From the NCBI RefSeq assembly GCF_016865585.1, contig NZ_JAESND010000012.1:1-64000 (forward strand): a stretch of DNA of 64,000 nucleotides, written 5' to 3'. This stretch comes from Jeongeupia naejangsanensis (GTDB taxonomy: Bacteria; Pseudomonadota; Gammaproteobacteria; Burkholderiales; Chitinibacteraceae). Positions 17,285 through 29,059 of this stretch are shown piece by piece; within the stretch, counting starts at the first letter, position 1; every line of letters starts with the position of its first letter. Both the position numbers and the translations under genes were made by a program. A model generated the notes under the pieces. The model had not been told where the DNA came from. It was given only the letters and a program-made list of their open reading frames with translations, and did no database searches.

Positions 17285-18541
17285 ATGGATATCAAGCAAT
17301 ACATGCAGGATGTGGGCCGCAACGCCCGCGCCGCCAGCCGTGCCATGGCCAAGGCCAGCACCGGCGCCAAGAATGCCGCGCTGAATGCGATCGCCGATGC
17401 CGTCATCCGCGATACCAGCGCGCTGCTGGCCGCCAATGCGCAGGACATGGATCAGGCGCGTGCCGACGGTCTTGATGCCGCCTTGCTCGACCGGCTGCAA
17501 CTGACCGACAAGACCATCGCGACCATGGCCGAAGGCCTGCGGCAGATCGCCACGCTGCCCGATCCGATCGGCAATATGGGCGACTTCAAGTACCGGCCGT
17601 CCGGCATCCAGGTCGGCAAGATGCGCGTGCCGCTCGGCGTGATCGGCATCATCTACGAAGCCCGTCCGAACGTCACCGCCGACGCCGCCGGCTTGTGCAT
17701 CAAGTCCGGCAACGCGACGATCCTGCGCGGCGGCCGCGAGGCGTTCCACTGCAATCAGGCCATCGCCAAGCTGGTCAAGGAAGGCCTGGAAGTGGCCGGC
17801 CTGCCGGCCGCAGCGGTACAGATCATCGAGACGCCGGATCGTGCCGCCGTGGGCGAGCTGATCACGATGACCGAGTTCGTCGACGTGATCGTGCCGCGTG
17901 GCGGCAAGAGCCTGATCGCGCGGATCACCGCCGATGCCCGCGTCCCGGTGATCAAGCACCTCGACGGCATCTGCCACGTCTACATCGACGACGAAGCCGA
18001 TCCGGAAAAGGCCATCCGTATCGCCGACAACGCCAAGACGCACCGCTACGCACCGTGCAATACGATGGAAACGCTGCTGGTCAACGCCACCGTCGCCGAA
18101 CTGATCCTGCCGCCGCTGGCCGAGATCTACCGCGCCAAGGGCGTCGAGCTGCGTGGCTGCCCGGCGACGCGCGACATCCTGCCGGACGCGATTGCCGCCA
18201 CCGAGGAAGACTGGCGCACCGAATACCTCGCACCGATCCTGTCGATCAGGGTCGTGGCCGATCTGGACGCAGCGATCGACCATATCAACACCTACGGCTC
18301 GCACCACACCGATGCGATCGTTACCGAGAACTACACCAAGTCGCGGCGCTTCCTGCGCGAGGTCGACTCGGCGTCGGTGATGGTCAACGCCTCGACGCGT
18401 TTTGCCGACGGCTTCGAGTACGGCCTCGGCGCCGAGATCGGCATCTCGACCGACAAGATCCACGCCCGCGGCCCGGTCGGCCTCGAAGGGCTGACCAGCG
18501 AGAAGTGGATCGTGCTCGGCGACGGCGAAATCCGCGCCTGA
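17285..18541 (+). CDS. proA: Gamma-glutamyl phosphate reductase
   Basis: Cytoplasmic NADPH-dependent enzyme that reduces gamma-glutamyl phosphate to glutamate-5-semialdehyde in proline synthesis. The 418-aa product has the full family length; the aldehyde-dehydrogenase-like fold shows [17 protein letters not shown] (cofactor domain), the catalytic cysteine in [11 protein letters not shown] and the C-terminal [20 protein letters not shown] 17285 follows CGGAG. It stands alone (no proB next to it), behind a structured leader. A short hairpin separates it from nadD. Confidence 0.97.
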   Translation: MDIKQYMQDVGRNARAASRAMAKASTGAKNAALNAIADAVIRDTSALLAANAQDMDQARADGLDAALLDRLQLTDKTIATMAEGLRQIATLPDPIGNMGDFKYRPSGIQVGKMRVPLGVIGIIYEARPNVTADAAGLCIKSGNATILRGGREAFHCNQAIAKLVKEGLEVAGLPAAAVQIIETPDRAAVGELITMTEFVDVIVPRGGKSLIARITADARVPVIKHLDGICHVYIDDEADPEKAIRIADNAKTHRYAPCNTMETLLVNATVAELILPPLAEIYRAKGVELRGCPATRDILPDAIAATEEDWRTEYLAPILSIRVVADLDAAIDHINTYGSHHTDAIVTENYTKSRRFLREVDSASVMVNASTRFADGFEYGLGAEIGISTDKIHARGPVGLEGLTSEKWIVLGDGEIRA

Positions 18542-18556
18542 ACCAGCACAACGCAC

Positions 18557-18583
18557 CGGCCCGCCTTGCAGCGGGCCGTTTGC
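18557..18583 (+). terminator. Weak terminator between proA and nadD
   Basis: Perfect 8-bp arms CGGCCCGC and GCGGGCCG around CTTGCA, followed only by TTT; partial readthrough into nadD is likely. Confidence 0.55.
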
Positions 18584-18595
18584 ATTGAAGACACA

Positions 18596-19228
18596 ATGAA
18601 CACACTCGGCATTTACGGCGGCAGTTTCGATCCGGTCCACAACGGTCACCTTGCATTCGCACGCTGCCTGCGAGACACCTTTGCACTGCCCGAAGTGAGG
18701 CTGATCCCGACCGGTCTGCCCCCGCATCGCACCGCACTGCGCGTTTCGCCGCAACAGCGACTGGACTGGGTCCGGCTGGCGATCGCCGGAGAACCCGGCC
18801 TCGCCGTCGACGACCGCGAAGTGCGGCGTGAAGGCTACAGTTATACGATCGACACGCTGACCGCGCTGCAGGCCGAATACCCAGAGACATTGCTGGTGTG
18901 GCTGATCGGCGCCGATTCGCTCGCCGGGCTGGCTGGCTGGCACCGCTGGCGCGAGCTGCTCGACCTCGGTCATCTGGTCGTTGCGGCCCGGCCGGGCTTC
19001 GCATTCGACCGGTTATCCGCCGAAATCAGCCGTGAATATGCCAAGCGGCTGGTAACAGCCGCACCCGAAACGCTGGCTCGCGGTAAAATCAGCCAATTAC
19101 CGAGTCCGCTGACGACGATTTCGTCGACCGAGCTGCGCGAAAAACTCGCGCGCGGCGAGAATGTATCGGCCCTGACGCCGATCGCCGACGAACTCTCCGC
19201 CAGCGGCCTCTACCGGACTACACCCTAG
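18596..19228 (+). CDS. nadD: Nicotinate-nucleotide adenylyltransferase
   Basis: Joins ATP and nicotinate mononucleotide to form deamido-NAD in NAD synthesis (cytoplasm). The 210-aa product has the nucleotidyltransferase motif GGSFDPVHNGH near the N-terminus and the ISSTELR motif near the C-terminus, and normal length. ATG 18596 is chosen over an in-frame start at 18566 because the domain begins right after it (MNTLGIYGGSFDP). It is followed 7 bp later by rsfS, the usual nadD-rsfS operon. Confidence 0.97.
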   Translation: MNTLGIYGGSFDPVHNGHLAFARCLRDTFALPEVRLIPTGLPPHRTALRVSPQQRLDWVRLAIAGEPGLAVDDREVRREGYSYTIDTLTALQAEYPETLLVWLIGADSLAGLAGWHRWRELLDLGHLVVAARPGFAFDRLSAEISREYAKRLVTAAPETLARGKISQLPSPLTTISSTELREKLARGENVSALTPIADELSASGLYRTTP

Positions 19229-19235
19229 GAAGAAC

Positions 19236-19607
19236 ATGAACGAACTGACCCAAGCGATGCGCGACGTGGCCGTTGCGGCGCTCGAAGACATCAAGGGCAA
19301 GGACATCCTCGCCCTCGATACCACCGAACTGACCGAACTCTTCGACTGCATGGTCGTCTGTTCCGGCGATTCGAACCGCCAGGTACGCGCGCTCGCCAAC
19401 AACGTCGCGGTCGAGCTCAAGGCCAAAGGCTACGATATCGTCGGTACCGAAGGCGAAGAAAGCGGCGACTGGGTACTGGTCGACGCCGGCGAACTGGTCG
19501 TGCACGTGATGCTGCCGGCAGTGCGCGATTACTACGATCTGGAACAGCTGTGGGGCGGCCAGAAGCCGACCTTCAACCCGCTCGGCAAGAGCTGGACCGC
19601 GGTCTGA
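19236..19607 (+). CDS. rsfS: Ribosome silencing factor RsfS
   Basis: RsfS (Iojap/YbeB family) binds ribosomal protein uL14 and prevents subunit joining when nutrients are scarce. The 123-aa product shows the family core: DILALDTTELTELFDCMVV, SGDSNRQVRALANNV and GDWVLVDAGELVVHVM. Length is normal. It lies just behind nadD. The third gene usual in this operon (rlmH) is not here; a terminator follows instead. Confidence 0.97.
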   Translation: MNELTQAMRDVAVAALEDIKGKDILALDTTELTELFDCMVVCSGDSNRQVRALANNVAVELKAKGYDIVGTEGEESGDWVLVDAGELVVHVMLPAVRDYYDLEQLWGGQKPTFNPLGKSWTAV

Positions 19608-19628
19608 CTGCTGCAGCAGCATCCCCCG

Positions 19629-19654
19629 AAAAGCCCGGCCCAGCCGGGCTTTTT
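19629..19654 (+). terminator. Rho-independent terminator after rsfS
   Basis: AGCCCGGC (19632-19639) pairs with GCCGGGCT (19643-19650) around CCA, with an upstream A-run and TTTTT after it. Confidence 0.85.
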
Positions 19655-19702
19655 GCTGCCTGCTGTCAGCGCAAGGGGATGGAGAACGCTTCCCATATCC
19701 TT

Positions 19703-19734
19703 ATAACCAGGCAATCTTTCTGCGCTGGTTTTAT
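19703..19734 (+). promoter_or_regulatory. Dyad upstream of cysD, possible regulator site
   Basis: ATAACCAG (19703-19710) and CTGGTTTTAT (19725-19734) form an AT-rich interrupted dyad in the 190-bp gap before cysD. LysR-type regulators such as CysB bind sites of this kind, but CysB has no firm consensus; the assignment is by position only. Confidence 0.25.
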
Positions 19735-19796
19735 TACGGTAGATTCGGCCTTATTCCGTATTGTCCCGGCCCGTTGCGGGCCCGCCGTGGAGCACC

Positions 19797-20723
19797 ATGA
19801 ACCTTGTAAGTGAAGCGAGGCTGACTCACCTCAAGCAACTCGAAGCCGAGTCGATCCACATCATCCGCGAAGTCGCGGCCGAGTTCGACAACCCGGTGAT
19901 GCTGTACTCGATCGGCAAGGACAGCGCGGTGATGCTGCATCTGGCCAAGAAGGCCTTCGCGCCGGGCAAACCGCCGTTCCCGCTGATGCACGTCGACACG
20001 ACTTGGAAGTTCCGCGACATGTACGCGCTGCGCGACAAGCAGAAGGCCGAGGGCTGGAACCTGATCACCCACGTGAACGAGGAAGGCGTGAAGGCCGGCA
20101 TCAACCCGTTCACCGCCGGCAGCGCCAAGCACACCGACGTGATGAAGACCGAGGGCCTGAAGCAGGCGCTGAACAAGTACGGCTTCGATGCCGCCTTCGG
20201 TGGCGCGCGTCGCGACGAGGAAAAAAGCCGCGCCAAGGAGCGCGTCTACAGCTTCCGCGACAAGAACCACCGCTGGGATCCGAAGAACCAGCGCCCCGAG
20301 CTGTGGAACATCTACAACTCGCGCATCGACAAGGGCGAATCGATCCGGGTGTTTCCGATCTCGAACTGGACCGAACTCGACATCTGGCAATACATCTATC
20401 TCGAGAACATCGAGATCGTCCCGCTGTACTACTCGGCCGAGCGTGAAGTAGTCGACTACAACGGCACGCTAGTGATGATCGACGACGAACGCATCCTGCA
20501 GTACCTGACGCCGGAACAGAAGGCGACGATCCGCAAGGAATGGGTACGCTTCCGCACGCTGGGCTGTTACCCGCTGACCGGCGCCGTGGTCTCGAAGGCG
20601 CAGACCTTGCCGGAAATCATCCAGGAAATGCTGCTGACCACCACGTCCGAACGCCAGGGCCGCGCCATCGACCACGATAGTGCCGGGTCGATGGAAAAGA
20701 AGAAAATGGAAGGCTATTTCTGA
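19797..20723 (+). CDS. cysD: Sulfate adenylyltransferase subunit 2
   Basis: Catalytic subunit of ATP sulfurylase: makes adenosine 5'-phosphosulfate from sulfate and ATP together with the GTPase CysN. The 308-aa product has the PP-loop motif [12 protein letters not shown] and family blocks [16 protein letters not shown] and [14 protein letters not shown] 19797, after GTGGAG, gives the standard N-terminus; an upstream in-frame start at 19761 would add 12 unrelated residues. It heads cysD-yciI-cysN; the small gene between the two subunits is unusual. Confidence 0.97.
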   Translation: MNLVSEARLTHLKQLEAESIHIIREVAAEFDNPVMLYSIGKDSAVMLHLAKKAFAPGKPPFPLMHVDTTWKFRDMYALRDKQKAEGWNLITHVNEEGVKAGINPFTAGSAKHTDVMKTEGLKQALNKYGFDAAFGGARRDEEKSRAKERVYSFRDKNHRWDPKNQRPELWNIYNSRIDKGESIRVFPISNWTELDIWQYIYLENIEIVPLYYSAEREVVDYNGTLVMIDDERILQYLTPEQKATIRKEWVRFRTLGCYPLTGAVVSKAQTLPEIIQEMLLTTTSERQGRAIDHDSAGSMEKKKMEGYF

Positions 20724-20737
20724 GCGGGGCCGTGCCG

Positions 20738-21025
20738 ATGTTTGTCATTCTGGTTGAATACCTGCGGCCGCTGGATGAGATCGACGCGCTGGTGCCTGCG
20801 CACCGGGCCTTCCTCAAGACCCAGTACGATGCCGGCATCTTCCTGCTCTCGGGGCCGCAAGTGCCGCGCACCGGCGGGGTGATCCTCGCCCGTGGCCTGA
20901 ACCGTGAAGCGCTCGAGGCGCTGACGCGGCAGGACCCGTTCCATCAGGCCGGCGCCGCACGCTACCAGATCATCGAATTCGCGCCCAACCTGTCCGCCGA
21001 CGCCCTTTCCTTCCTGCGCGCCTGA
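20738..21025 (+). CDS. YciI-like small protein between cysD and cysN
   Basis: A 95-aa YciI-domain (alpha/beta barrel, ferredoxin-like) protein: [20 protein letters not shown], a conserved His in PAHRAF and the central [17 protein letters not shown]. YciI-like domains are related to muconolactone isomerases and stress-induced small proteins; the chemistry is mostly unknown. It starts 14 bp after cysD (ATG 20738; a GTG at 20732 is in frame) and ends 26 bp before cysN, so it is co-transcribed with both sulfurylase subunits. A link to sulfur assimilation is inferred from that. Confidence 0.85.
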   Translation: MFVILVEYLRPLDEIDALVPAHRAFLKTQYDAGIFLLSGPQVPRTGGVILARGLNREALEALTRQDPFHQAGAARYQIIEFAPNLSADALSFLRA

Positions 21026-21051
21026 GCCGCGGGATACCACTGGATCACACC

Positions 21052-22488
21052 ATGTCCCACCAATCCGACCTGATCGCCAGCGACATCCTCGCTTACCTGA
21101 AGCAGCACGAGAACAAGGATCTGCTGCGTTTCATCACCTGCGGCAACGTCGACGACGGCAAATCGACGCTGATCGGCCGGCTACTGCACGATTCGAAACT
21201 GATCTTCGAAGACCATCTGGCCGCAATCAAGAAAGACAGCCAGAAGTACAACACCACCGACGAAGAGATCGATCTGGCACTGCTGGTCGACGGCCTGCAG
21301 GCCGAGCGCGAGCAGGGCATCACCATCGACGTCGCATATCGCTACTTCAGCACCGAAAAGCGCAAGTTCATCATCGCCGACTGCCCGGGCCACGAGCAGT
21401 ACACCCGCAATATGGCGACCGGCGCATCGACCAGCGACCTTGCCATCATCCTGATCGATGCCCGCTACGGTGTGCAGACGCAGACGCGCCGCCACAGCTT
21501 CATCGTCTCGCTGCTCGGCATCAAGCACGTCATTGTTGCGGTCAACAAGATGGACCTGGTCGATTTCTCCGAAGCACGCTTCAACGAAATCAAGACCGAC
21601 TACCTGAAGTTCGCCGAAGAACTGGCCATCGACGACATCCGCTTCGTGCCGATCTCGGCGCTGAAGGGCGACAACGTCGTCAACGCCTCGACCCGCGCAC
21701 CGTGGTACGACGGCGCCACGCTGATGGGTCTGCTGGAAAGCGTCCAGGTCAGCAAGAACGCCAAACTCGACGCCTTCCGCCTGCCGGTGCAGTACGTCAA
21801 CCGCCCCAACCTCGACTTCCGCGGCTTCTGCGGCACCATCGCCGCCGGCCATGTCGTACCGGGCGATGAAGTCGTCGCACTGCCCTCCGGCAAGACATCG
21901 AAGGTCAAAGCCATCGTCACCTTCGAGGGCGAACAGCCCGCCGCCTTCGCCGGCCAGGCGATCACACTGACGCTCGAAGACGAAATCGACGTCAGCCGTG
22001 GCGATCTGCTGGTACGCGCACAGGATGCGCAACCGCAAGTCGCCTCGGCGTTCAGCGCCCACATCGTGTGGATGAACGAAGCACCGCTGCTCGTCGGCAA
22101 GGAATACCAGTTCAAGCTCGCCGGCAAGAGCGTCTACGGCCGCGTCAGCCAGATTACTCACCGGATCGACGTCAACACGCTGGCGCAGACCGCCACCGAT
22201 GCGCTGCAACTGAACGAAATTGCCCTCGTCACCCTCGAAACCAGCGCCCCGGTCGTCTTCGACCCCTACACCGCCTGCCGCGGCACCGGCTCGTTCATCA
22301 TCATCGACCGGCTGTCCAACGCGACAGCGGGAGCCGGGATGATTGTCGAAGCAGCCGAATCCAAGGGCATCAGCAGCGATGCCGATGAGCTGGCAAGGTT
22401 GCGGGCGTTCGAGGTGGAGTTGAATGCGCTTGTGCGGAAGCATTTTCCGCACTGGGGAGTGAATGCCATTCAAGGGCTTTCAAAGTAA
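21052..22488 (+). CDS. cysN: Sulfate adenylyltransferase subunit 1 (GTPase)
   Basis: Regulatory GTPase subunit of ATP sulfurylase; GTP hydrolysis drives APS formation by CysD. The 478-aa product is an EF-Tu-like GTPase with G1 [10 protein letters not shown]3 DCPGHEQY and G4 NKMD, followed by two beta-barrel domains. There is no C-terminal APS kinase (CysC) domain, so this is a plain CysN. A strong bidirectional terminator follows. Confidence 0.97.
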   Translation: MSHQSDLIASDILAYLKQHENKDLLRFITCGNVDDGKSTLIGRLLHDSKLIFEDHLAAIKKDSQKYNTTDEEIDLALLVDGLQAEREQGITIDVAYRYFSTEKRKFIIADCPGHEQYTRNMATGASTSDLAIILIDARYGVQTQTRRHSFIVSLLGIKHVIVAVNKMDLVDFSEARFNEIKTDYLKFAEELAIDDIRFVPISALKGDNVVNASTRAPWYDGATLMGLLESVQVSKNAKLDAFRLPVQYVNRPNLDFRGFCGTIAAGHVVPGDEVVALPSGKTSKVKAIVTFEGEQPAAFAGQAITLTLEDEIDVSRGDLLVRAQDAQPQVASAFSAHIVWMNEAPLLVGKEYQFKLAGKSVYGRVSQITHRIDVNTLAQTATDALQLNEIALVTLETSAPVVFDPYTACRGTGSFIIIDRLSNATAGAGMIVEAAESKGISSDADELARLRAFEVELNALVRKHFPHWGVNAIQGLSK

Positions 22489-22505
22489 AGCATCGTTTCG
22501 AAACA

Positions 22506-22536
22506 AAAAGGCCATCCCTTCGGATGGCCTTTTTTG
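22506..22536. terminator. Bidirectional terminator between cysN and the ligase gene
   Basis: AAAAAGGCCATCC pairs with GGATGGCCTTTTT around CTTC; the A-run and T-run serve both converging genes. Confidence 0.9.
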
Positions 22537-22541
22537 AAAAA

Positions 22542-24164
22542 TCACATCAAATCGATAACCGGTTTATATGCCGGATACATTTCCAACGCCTTGGACATAA
22601 ATCTCGGATTAGTCTGTTTAAGTACGTCAATCCACTGTTTTGCTTTTATTAAATCTCCCGACGCATAATCAATCATCGCCATTTTAAGCATCAAGAGCGG
22701 AAACGGCCTGAACTGCCACAATTGCAGTAACAGCACCTCCTTTTGCTCGCCGAACAAATTGTCAGCAACCAGATAATTGCTTAATGCCACATCCGACATG
22801 TAGTGCAACATCGGATGCATTCCTGCTTTACTCAGCTCACGTGTGGCGGCGATACGCTGGGCAGTTTCCTGAGGCGGAGTAAAATACTTCTCGAGCTTGC
22901 CCATCGCCAGCCACGCCCCGCCCCAAAACATCAAAACGAAAACCAGGAAAAAGAATGCCCATTGCCGATTGCTACCAAATGAAACAGTAGTACAACGGGA
23001 TTGATCGACAAGACCCCATAAAAGGCAAAACGGCATCAAGAAAACCGTATACCACAACGGAAACTCGAGCAAGCTGTGGATCAGCACAGCGCCACTCAGA
23101 AATGCAACGAATGCGAACGCCGGATCATTTCTATTTTTCCAGATCGATCCCGCCACAGGAATCAGCATCGCCGTTACACACATCAATCCAGCAATTCCAT
23201 ATTCTGCCAGCACTTGCAGAATGAAATTGTGGCAATGACTAGTGACCCCTTCGTCGATGGTGACCGGAAACTGCCCATTGGACACTTGCTGCCATTGCTG
23301 AAAACCGTAATGCCCAAGTCCCCAGCCGAACCAGGGTTTCTCGGTAATCAGCATCCAAGCCTGGTGCCAATACTGTAGGCGTACGTTATGCGCACCTCCG
23401 ATCTCCGTTCGTGCCAATGCATTGGCATTAGACCAGCCCATTTCAGCCACAAGCCACTGGCCACAAAATACACTCAGTCCAAACAACGCAATCCCACCCC
23501 AGATTTTCCGGTTAGCAGGCTGAAGTCGCATCAGCAAAACTGCCATCAAAATCCAGGCAGACAAGATCAGCAACATCGTTCGTGATGTGGTCAGTGACAG
23601 CGCCACCGCCATCGGCAATGCCAGCAAAAGGGCAACAAAGCCCGCAATTTTTTTGCGTAGCAATAACCAGAAAATGGATGCTGCACCAAACAATACGAAA
23701 CTGGCAAAATTGTTGGCTTGCGCAAAATGGCCATTCACGATGCCCTGGCTTTGGTAAACCCAACCATCAAGCCACGCCGGCACGCCGGCAAACTGGATTA
23801 TCCCGGCCGCTGCATTGCTAAGCGCACCGCAAACTGTTCCCAACGCAAATGCATCAAGGATGACCTCGCGCTGCGAAGCCAGATTTCGCCCGGCAATCCA
23901 CATCAGCGCGGCCATTGCCATGACAATGGCCGCAGCGGCTCGCAGGTAATCATCACCTCGCCAGAGAGTCAAAAGGATCAGTCCGAGCCATCCGGACACT
24001 GCTGCTATCGGTAACGCAAGGCGCTTGTGCTTGAACAAAACCCAGACGACAAGCAAGCACGCAAGAAAGCCGGCCCAGCCATCGGCCGGCATCTCGCCGA
24101 GAAAAATCCCCGTAGGGACGGTCAGCAATAAAAACACAAGTAAAGTATTGACGATATGCAGCAT
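22542..24164 (-). CDS. PglL/Wzy-type O-oligosaccharyltransferase, likely pilin glycosylating
   Basis: Polytopic inner-membrane protein of 540 aa with about a dozen hydrophobic segments. It carries the Wzy_C/PglL signature: a large periplasmic loop with WFGWGLGHYGFQQW and SHCHNFILQVLAEYGIAGL (the conserved His), and a C-terminal soluble part like PglL (residues ~430-540). Such enzymes move lipid-linked oligosaccharide to protein or to lipid A. Its place directly behind a type IV pilin gene suggests pilin as substrate (TfpO/PglL-like); O-antigen ligase is the alternative. Base composition is clearly lower in GC (about 45-60% in lines sampled by eye) than the flanking genes, a sign of transfer. 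ATG 24164 lacks an obvious ribosome site. Confidence 0.8.
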   Translation of the reverse strand: MLHIVNTLLVFLLLTVPTGIFLGEMPADGWAGFLACLLVVWVLFKHKRLALPIAAVSGWLGLILLTLWRGDDYLRAAAAIVMAMAALMWIAGRNLASQREVILDAFALGTVCGALSNAAAGIIQFAGVPAWLDGWVYQSQGIVNGHFAQANNFASFVLFGAASIFWLLLRKKIAGFVALLLALPMAVALSLTTSRTMLLILSAWILMAVLLMRLQPANRKIWGGIALFGLSVFCGQWLVAEMGWSNANALARTEIGGAHNVRLQYWHQAWMLITEKPWFGWGLGHYGFQQWQQVSNGQFPVTIDEGVTSHCHNFILQVLAEYGIAGLMCVTAMLIPVAGSIWKNRNDPAFAFVAFLSGAVLIHSLLEFPLWYTVFLMPFCLLWGLVDQSRCTTVSFGSNRQWAFFFLVFVLMFWGGAWLAMGKLEKYFTPPQETAQRIAATRELSKAGMHPMLHYMSDVALSNYLVADNLFGEQKEVLLLQLWQFRPFPLLMLKMAMIDYASGDLIKAKQWIDVLKQTNPRFMSKALEMYPAYKPVIDLM

Positions 24165-24196
24165 GACTGGCTTTCGGACAGTAACAGTGGAAATAG

Positions 24197-24222
24197 AAAG
24201 TGCCCCAATTGGGGCACTTTCT
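24197..24222 (-). terminator. Perfect 26-bp palindrome between pilin and ligase genes
   Basis: GAAAGTGCCCC followed by AATT and GGGGCACTTTC forms a perfect hairpin ending in a short T-run on either strand. It should terminate most pilin transcripts and leave low readthrough into the ligase gene. Confidence 0.75.
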
Positions 24223-24246
24223 ACGATTCAAAGACCGATATGCTTG

Positions 24247-24702
24247 TTACTTGCAGAGCTTGGCAGTGATACAAGTACTATTGGAAGCAACAGCCCACTT
24301 CACGCCAGTGGCCGAGCTGAACTGCGGCTCTAGGATGTAGTTTTCACCGCTCAGGCCGTCTTGGGGCGTAGTAGACGAGCCCACAGCAGTAGCGGTAATC
24401 TTGCCATCAGCAGTCGAAATCGACTGCACGTACTTGCCAACTGCTGCAACCGTAGCCGAACCACCGGTGGTGTCGGCAGGAATTTCATTGCTGCCGCCGT
24501 CGCATGCATTGACGTCATTCGTATCGTTAATGCAAAGCTCGACGGCCGTCTTGATGGCCTGCGTCGATTGCATCACTTCGGTGAACTTCGCTTTCTTGGT
24601 GTAGTTCTGGTACGACGGAATCGCCACCGCAGCCAGAATACCGATGATCGCCACAACGATCATCAATTCGATCAGGGTGAAGCCCTGTTGCATCTTTTTC
24701 AT
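24247..24702 (-). CDS. pilA: Type IV major pilin
   Basis: Prepilin of 151 aa, processed by PilD and assembled into type IV pili. Short leader MKKMQQG, cleavage before F8, then the hallmark hydrophobic helix [20 protein letters not shown] with Glu at mature position 5. The C-terminal half is variable and has four cysteines, the last pair near the C-terminus (CITAKLC) fitting the D-loop disulfide. The gene has a perfect sigma-54 promoter and the ribosome site GGAGAAG, and is followed by a glycosyl-ligase gene. The tRNA-Thr next to it recalls Pseudomonas pilin loci. Confidence 0.95.
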   Translation of the reverse strand: MKKMQQGFTLIELMIVVAIIGILAAVAIPSYQNYTKKAKFTEVMQSTQAIKTAVELCINDTNDVNACDGGSNEIPADTTGGSATVAAVGKYVQSISTADGKITATAVGSSTTPQDGLSGENYILEPQFSSATGVKWAVASNSTCITAKLCK

Positions 24703-24779
24703 TTGCTCTTCTCCAACTTCTTTGAAGGGATAGCCTGGGTGGCCACTTCACGCAGCCACTCGGCGCGTGCCAGTACATA

Positions 24780-24795
24780 AGCAAATGCTGTGCCA
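24780..24795 (-). promoter_or_regulatory. Sigma-54 promoter of the pilin gene
   Basis: Read on the minus strand: TGGCAC, five bases, TTGCT, a perfect -24/-12 element about 65-80 bp before the pilin ATG. It implies RpoN dependence and a PilR-type activator, as for pilA in Pseudomonas. Confidence 0.88.
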
Positions 24796-24830
24796 GCGGC
24801 TGGCACTTCGCACATTTCAGTACGCGGGCC

Positions 24831-24859
24831 TTGGTCCTAGGCCCGGTTTTCCGTATAAT
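24831..24859 (+). promoter_or_regulatory. Sigma-70 promoter of tRNA-Thr
   Basis: -35 TTGGTC (24831-24836), 17-bp spacer, consensus -10 TATAAT (24854-24859), 10 bp before the tRNA. Confidence 0.8.
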
Positions 24860-24869
24860 CCAGCCCGTT

Positions 24870-24945
<76 letters not shown>

Positions 24946-24952
24946 AGTACAT

Positions 24953-24980
24953 AAAAGGCCCGCAGCGATGCGGGCCTTTT
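24953..24980 (+). terminator. Terminator of tRNA-Thr
   Basis: AAAAGGCCCGCA and TGCGGGCCTTTT pair around GCGA. Confidence 0.85.
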
Positions 24981-25070
24981 GCTTTGCTGGCATCCCTAGC
25001 GCCTCAGCAAGTGACGCAAAACGTCACCTTGCTGACGCATGCCGTCGTGGCCGCCCATGCTGCGTCCAAA

Positions 25071-25096
25071 AACAAAGCCCGCAATCGCGGGCTTTG
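25071..25096 (-). terminator. Terminator of the flavin oxidoreductase gene
   Basis: ACAAAGCCCGC and GCGGGCTTTGT pair around AATC; on the minus strand it is followed by TTTTTGG, 27 bp behind the stop codon. Confidence 0.8.
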
Positions 25097-25122
25097 TGTC
25101 GACCGGGCGATCTGAAACGCCG

Positions 25123-26286
25123 TCAGACAGCCAGACCCGCCGGCTTGTGACCGGTGAGCAGGTAGTCCATCAATTCCTTCACCGGGCGGATGGCGCTGCC
25201 GAAGGGCAGGTTTTCCGAGCCGCGGAAGAACAGGCCCTGGTTGACCTCGCCGCGCACGGCGGCGGCGAGCTTGAGGTCGATGCAGAACTGGCCGATCTTG
25301 GCGAGACCGTCGCGGAAGCCGCAGACCGACAGGCAGTTCAGCGACTGGGTGCAGCGGCGCGGGTCGGCCTTGGCGTTGGCCTGGGCCTTGGCTTCCATCT
25401 TCAGGTACTTGGCGAGCCACGGCGTCTTCACGGCGCGGGCCGGCAGACCGGCGACCGACATGAATTCGACCACGTCGCTCTTCTGCGCACCGGCCAGCAC
25501 GTTCTTGAAGTTGATGTGGGCGTCGCCTTCCTCGGTGACGGCAAACGCGGTGCCGAGCTGGACGGCGTTGGCGCCGCAGCCGAGCAGGTGCGCCACCTTG
25601 GCGTGGCTGTTGATACCGCCGGCGACGATCAGCGGGATCGGGTCGATTTCCAGTTTGGCGAACAGTTCATGTGTTTCGGCCAGCACGCGTTCGAATTCGA
25701 ATTTTTCGTCATGCACGCCTTCGATCGTTGCCGCGCCGAGGTGGCCACCGGCATGGGCCGGATGTTCGATGACGATGGCGTCGGGCAGCTTGCCCTTTTT
25801 CATCCAGCGCTTGAGCACGACGTTGATGCCGCGGCTGTCCGACAGGATCGGGATCAGCGCCACGTTCGGGTGGTCGGCGGTCATCTCGGGCAGGTCGAGC
25901 GGCAGGCCGGCGCCCATGACGATGGCGTCAGCGCCGGATTCGCACGCCTGGCGTACGTATTGCGCATGAATGTCGACCGCCTTCATCACGTTGACGGCGA
26001 CCATGCCGCGCCCCTGCGCGGTGTCCTTGGCCATGCGGATTTCGCGGTCGAGCGCGGTCAGGTTCAGCGCGTCGAGCGTGGCCTGGTCCTTGGTCGCTTC
26101 GCTTTGCGCCAGCAGATCCGGGTGGTGGTGACGAAGGTCGACCGATGCGATCGTACCGACGCCGCCCTCGGAGGCGACGGCGCCCGCGAGCTTGTGTGCC
26201 GAAACACCGACGCCCATGCCGCCCTGAACAATGGGCAGGAGCGTCTTTCCTTTGATAATCAGTGGTTTGAATTGATGTGCAAGCAT
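25123..26286 (-). CDS. NAD(P)H-dependent flavin oxidoreductase, nitronate monooxygenase family
   Basis: FMN-binding TIM-barrel enzyme of the 2-nitropropane dioxygenase/nitronate monooxygenase superfamily, 387 aa. Visible are the N-terminal flavin motif QGGMGVGVSAHKLAGAVA, EHPAHAGGHLGA (the conserved His region), the phosphate-binding IVAGGINSHAKVAHLLGCGA and a cysteine-rich C-terminal segment (CTQSLNCLSVCG). Class I enzymes detoxify propionate-3-nitronate; this longer form with the Cys cluster is a less studied subgroup, so the substrate is unknown. It stands alone; ATG 26286. Confidence 0.85.
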   Translation of the reverse strand: MLAHQFKPLIIKGKTLLPIVQGGMGVGVSAHKLAGAVASEGGVGTIASVDLRHHHPDLLAQSEATKDQATLDALNLTALDREIRMAKDTAQGRGMVAVNVMKAVDIHAQYVRQACESGADAIVMGAGLPLDLPEMTADHPNVALIPILSDSRGINVVLKRWMKKGKLPDAIVIEHPAHAGGHLGAATIEGVHDEKFEFERVLAETHELFAKLEIDPIPLIVAGGINSHAKVAHLLGCGANAVQLGTAFAVTEEGDAHINFKNVLAGAQKSDVVEFMSVAGLPARAVKTPWLAKYLKMEAKAQANAKADPRRCTQSLNCLSVCGFRDGLAKIGQFCIDLKLAAAVRGEVNQGLFFRGSENLPFGSAIRPVKELMDYLLTGHKPAGLAV

Positions 26287-26433
26287 GCCTGTATCCTAAA
26301 TGGGTATGTTTGGGGTCGAGCCCTTTTTTTGGTGATGCAAGTTTGCGCTGGGACCTGGAAAGCGGCCTTGATCTGCATCAAGGCGCTCAGGACAGGGGCA
26401 TGCGATGGCACGATTCACGCTCTGCATGCAAAG

Positions 26434-26459
26434 AAAAACCGGCCTCGCGGCCGGCTTTT
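26434..26459 (-). terminator. Terminator of katG
   Basis: CCGGCC and GGCCGG pair around TCGC, flanked by AAAAA and TTTT; it lies just behind the katG stop on the minus strand. Confidence 0.8.
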
Positions 26460-26493
26460 CCTTGTGATTGCCCGTTGGTCGGGCAATCCGGGC

Positions 26494-28944
<2,451 letters not shown>

Positions 28945-29001
28945 TCAGTACCAGCCGCTGTAGTGGGCCCACAGGTCGACCCATTCGATCAATCGTTTCA
29001 T
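28945..29001 (-). CDS. 18-codon small ORF in the katG leader
   Basis: Encodes MKRLIEWVDLWAHYSGWY and stops with TGA. A strong ribosome site AAGGAG lies 7 bp before the ATG (29001), and the predicted OxyR-dependent promoter starts transcription only about 23 bp upstream, so it would be the first thing translated on the katG transcript. The peptide is amphipathic, with three Trp, two Tyr and no Cys. It may be a leader peptide or a free small protein; no known family was recognised. A GC-rich hairpin without T-run follows the stop. Confidence 0.55.
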   Translation of the reverse strand: MKRLIEWVDLWAHYSGWY

Positions 29002-29030
29002 CGTGTGCTCCTTGTCAGGAACTGACCCTG

Positions 29031-29059
29031 ATTATTGTCAACAGCCATGGCTTGTTGAA
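29031..29059 (-). promoter_or_regulatory. Predicted OxyR-dependent promoter of the small ORF and katG
   Basis: On the minus strand: weak -35 TTCAAC (29059-29054), 17-bp spacer, good -10 AATAAT (29036-29031). The -35 abuts the OxyR-type site, the usual layout for OxyR activation. Confidence 0.6.
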
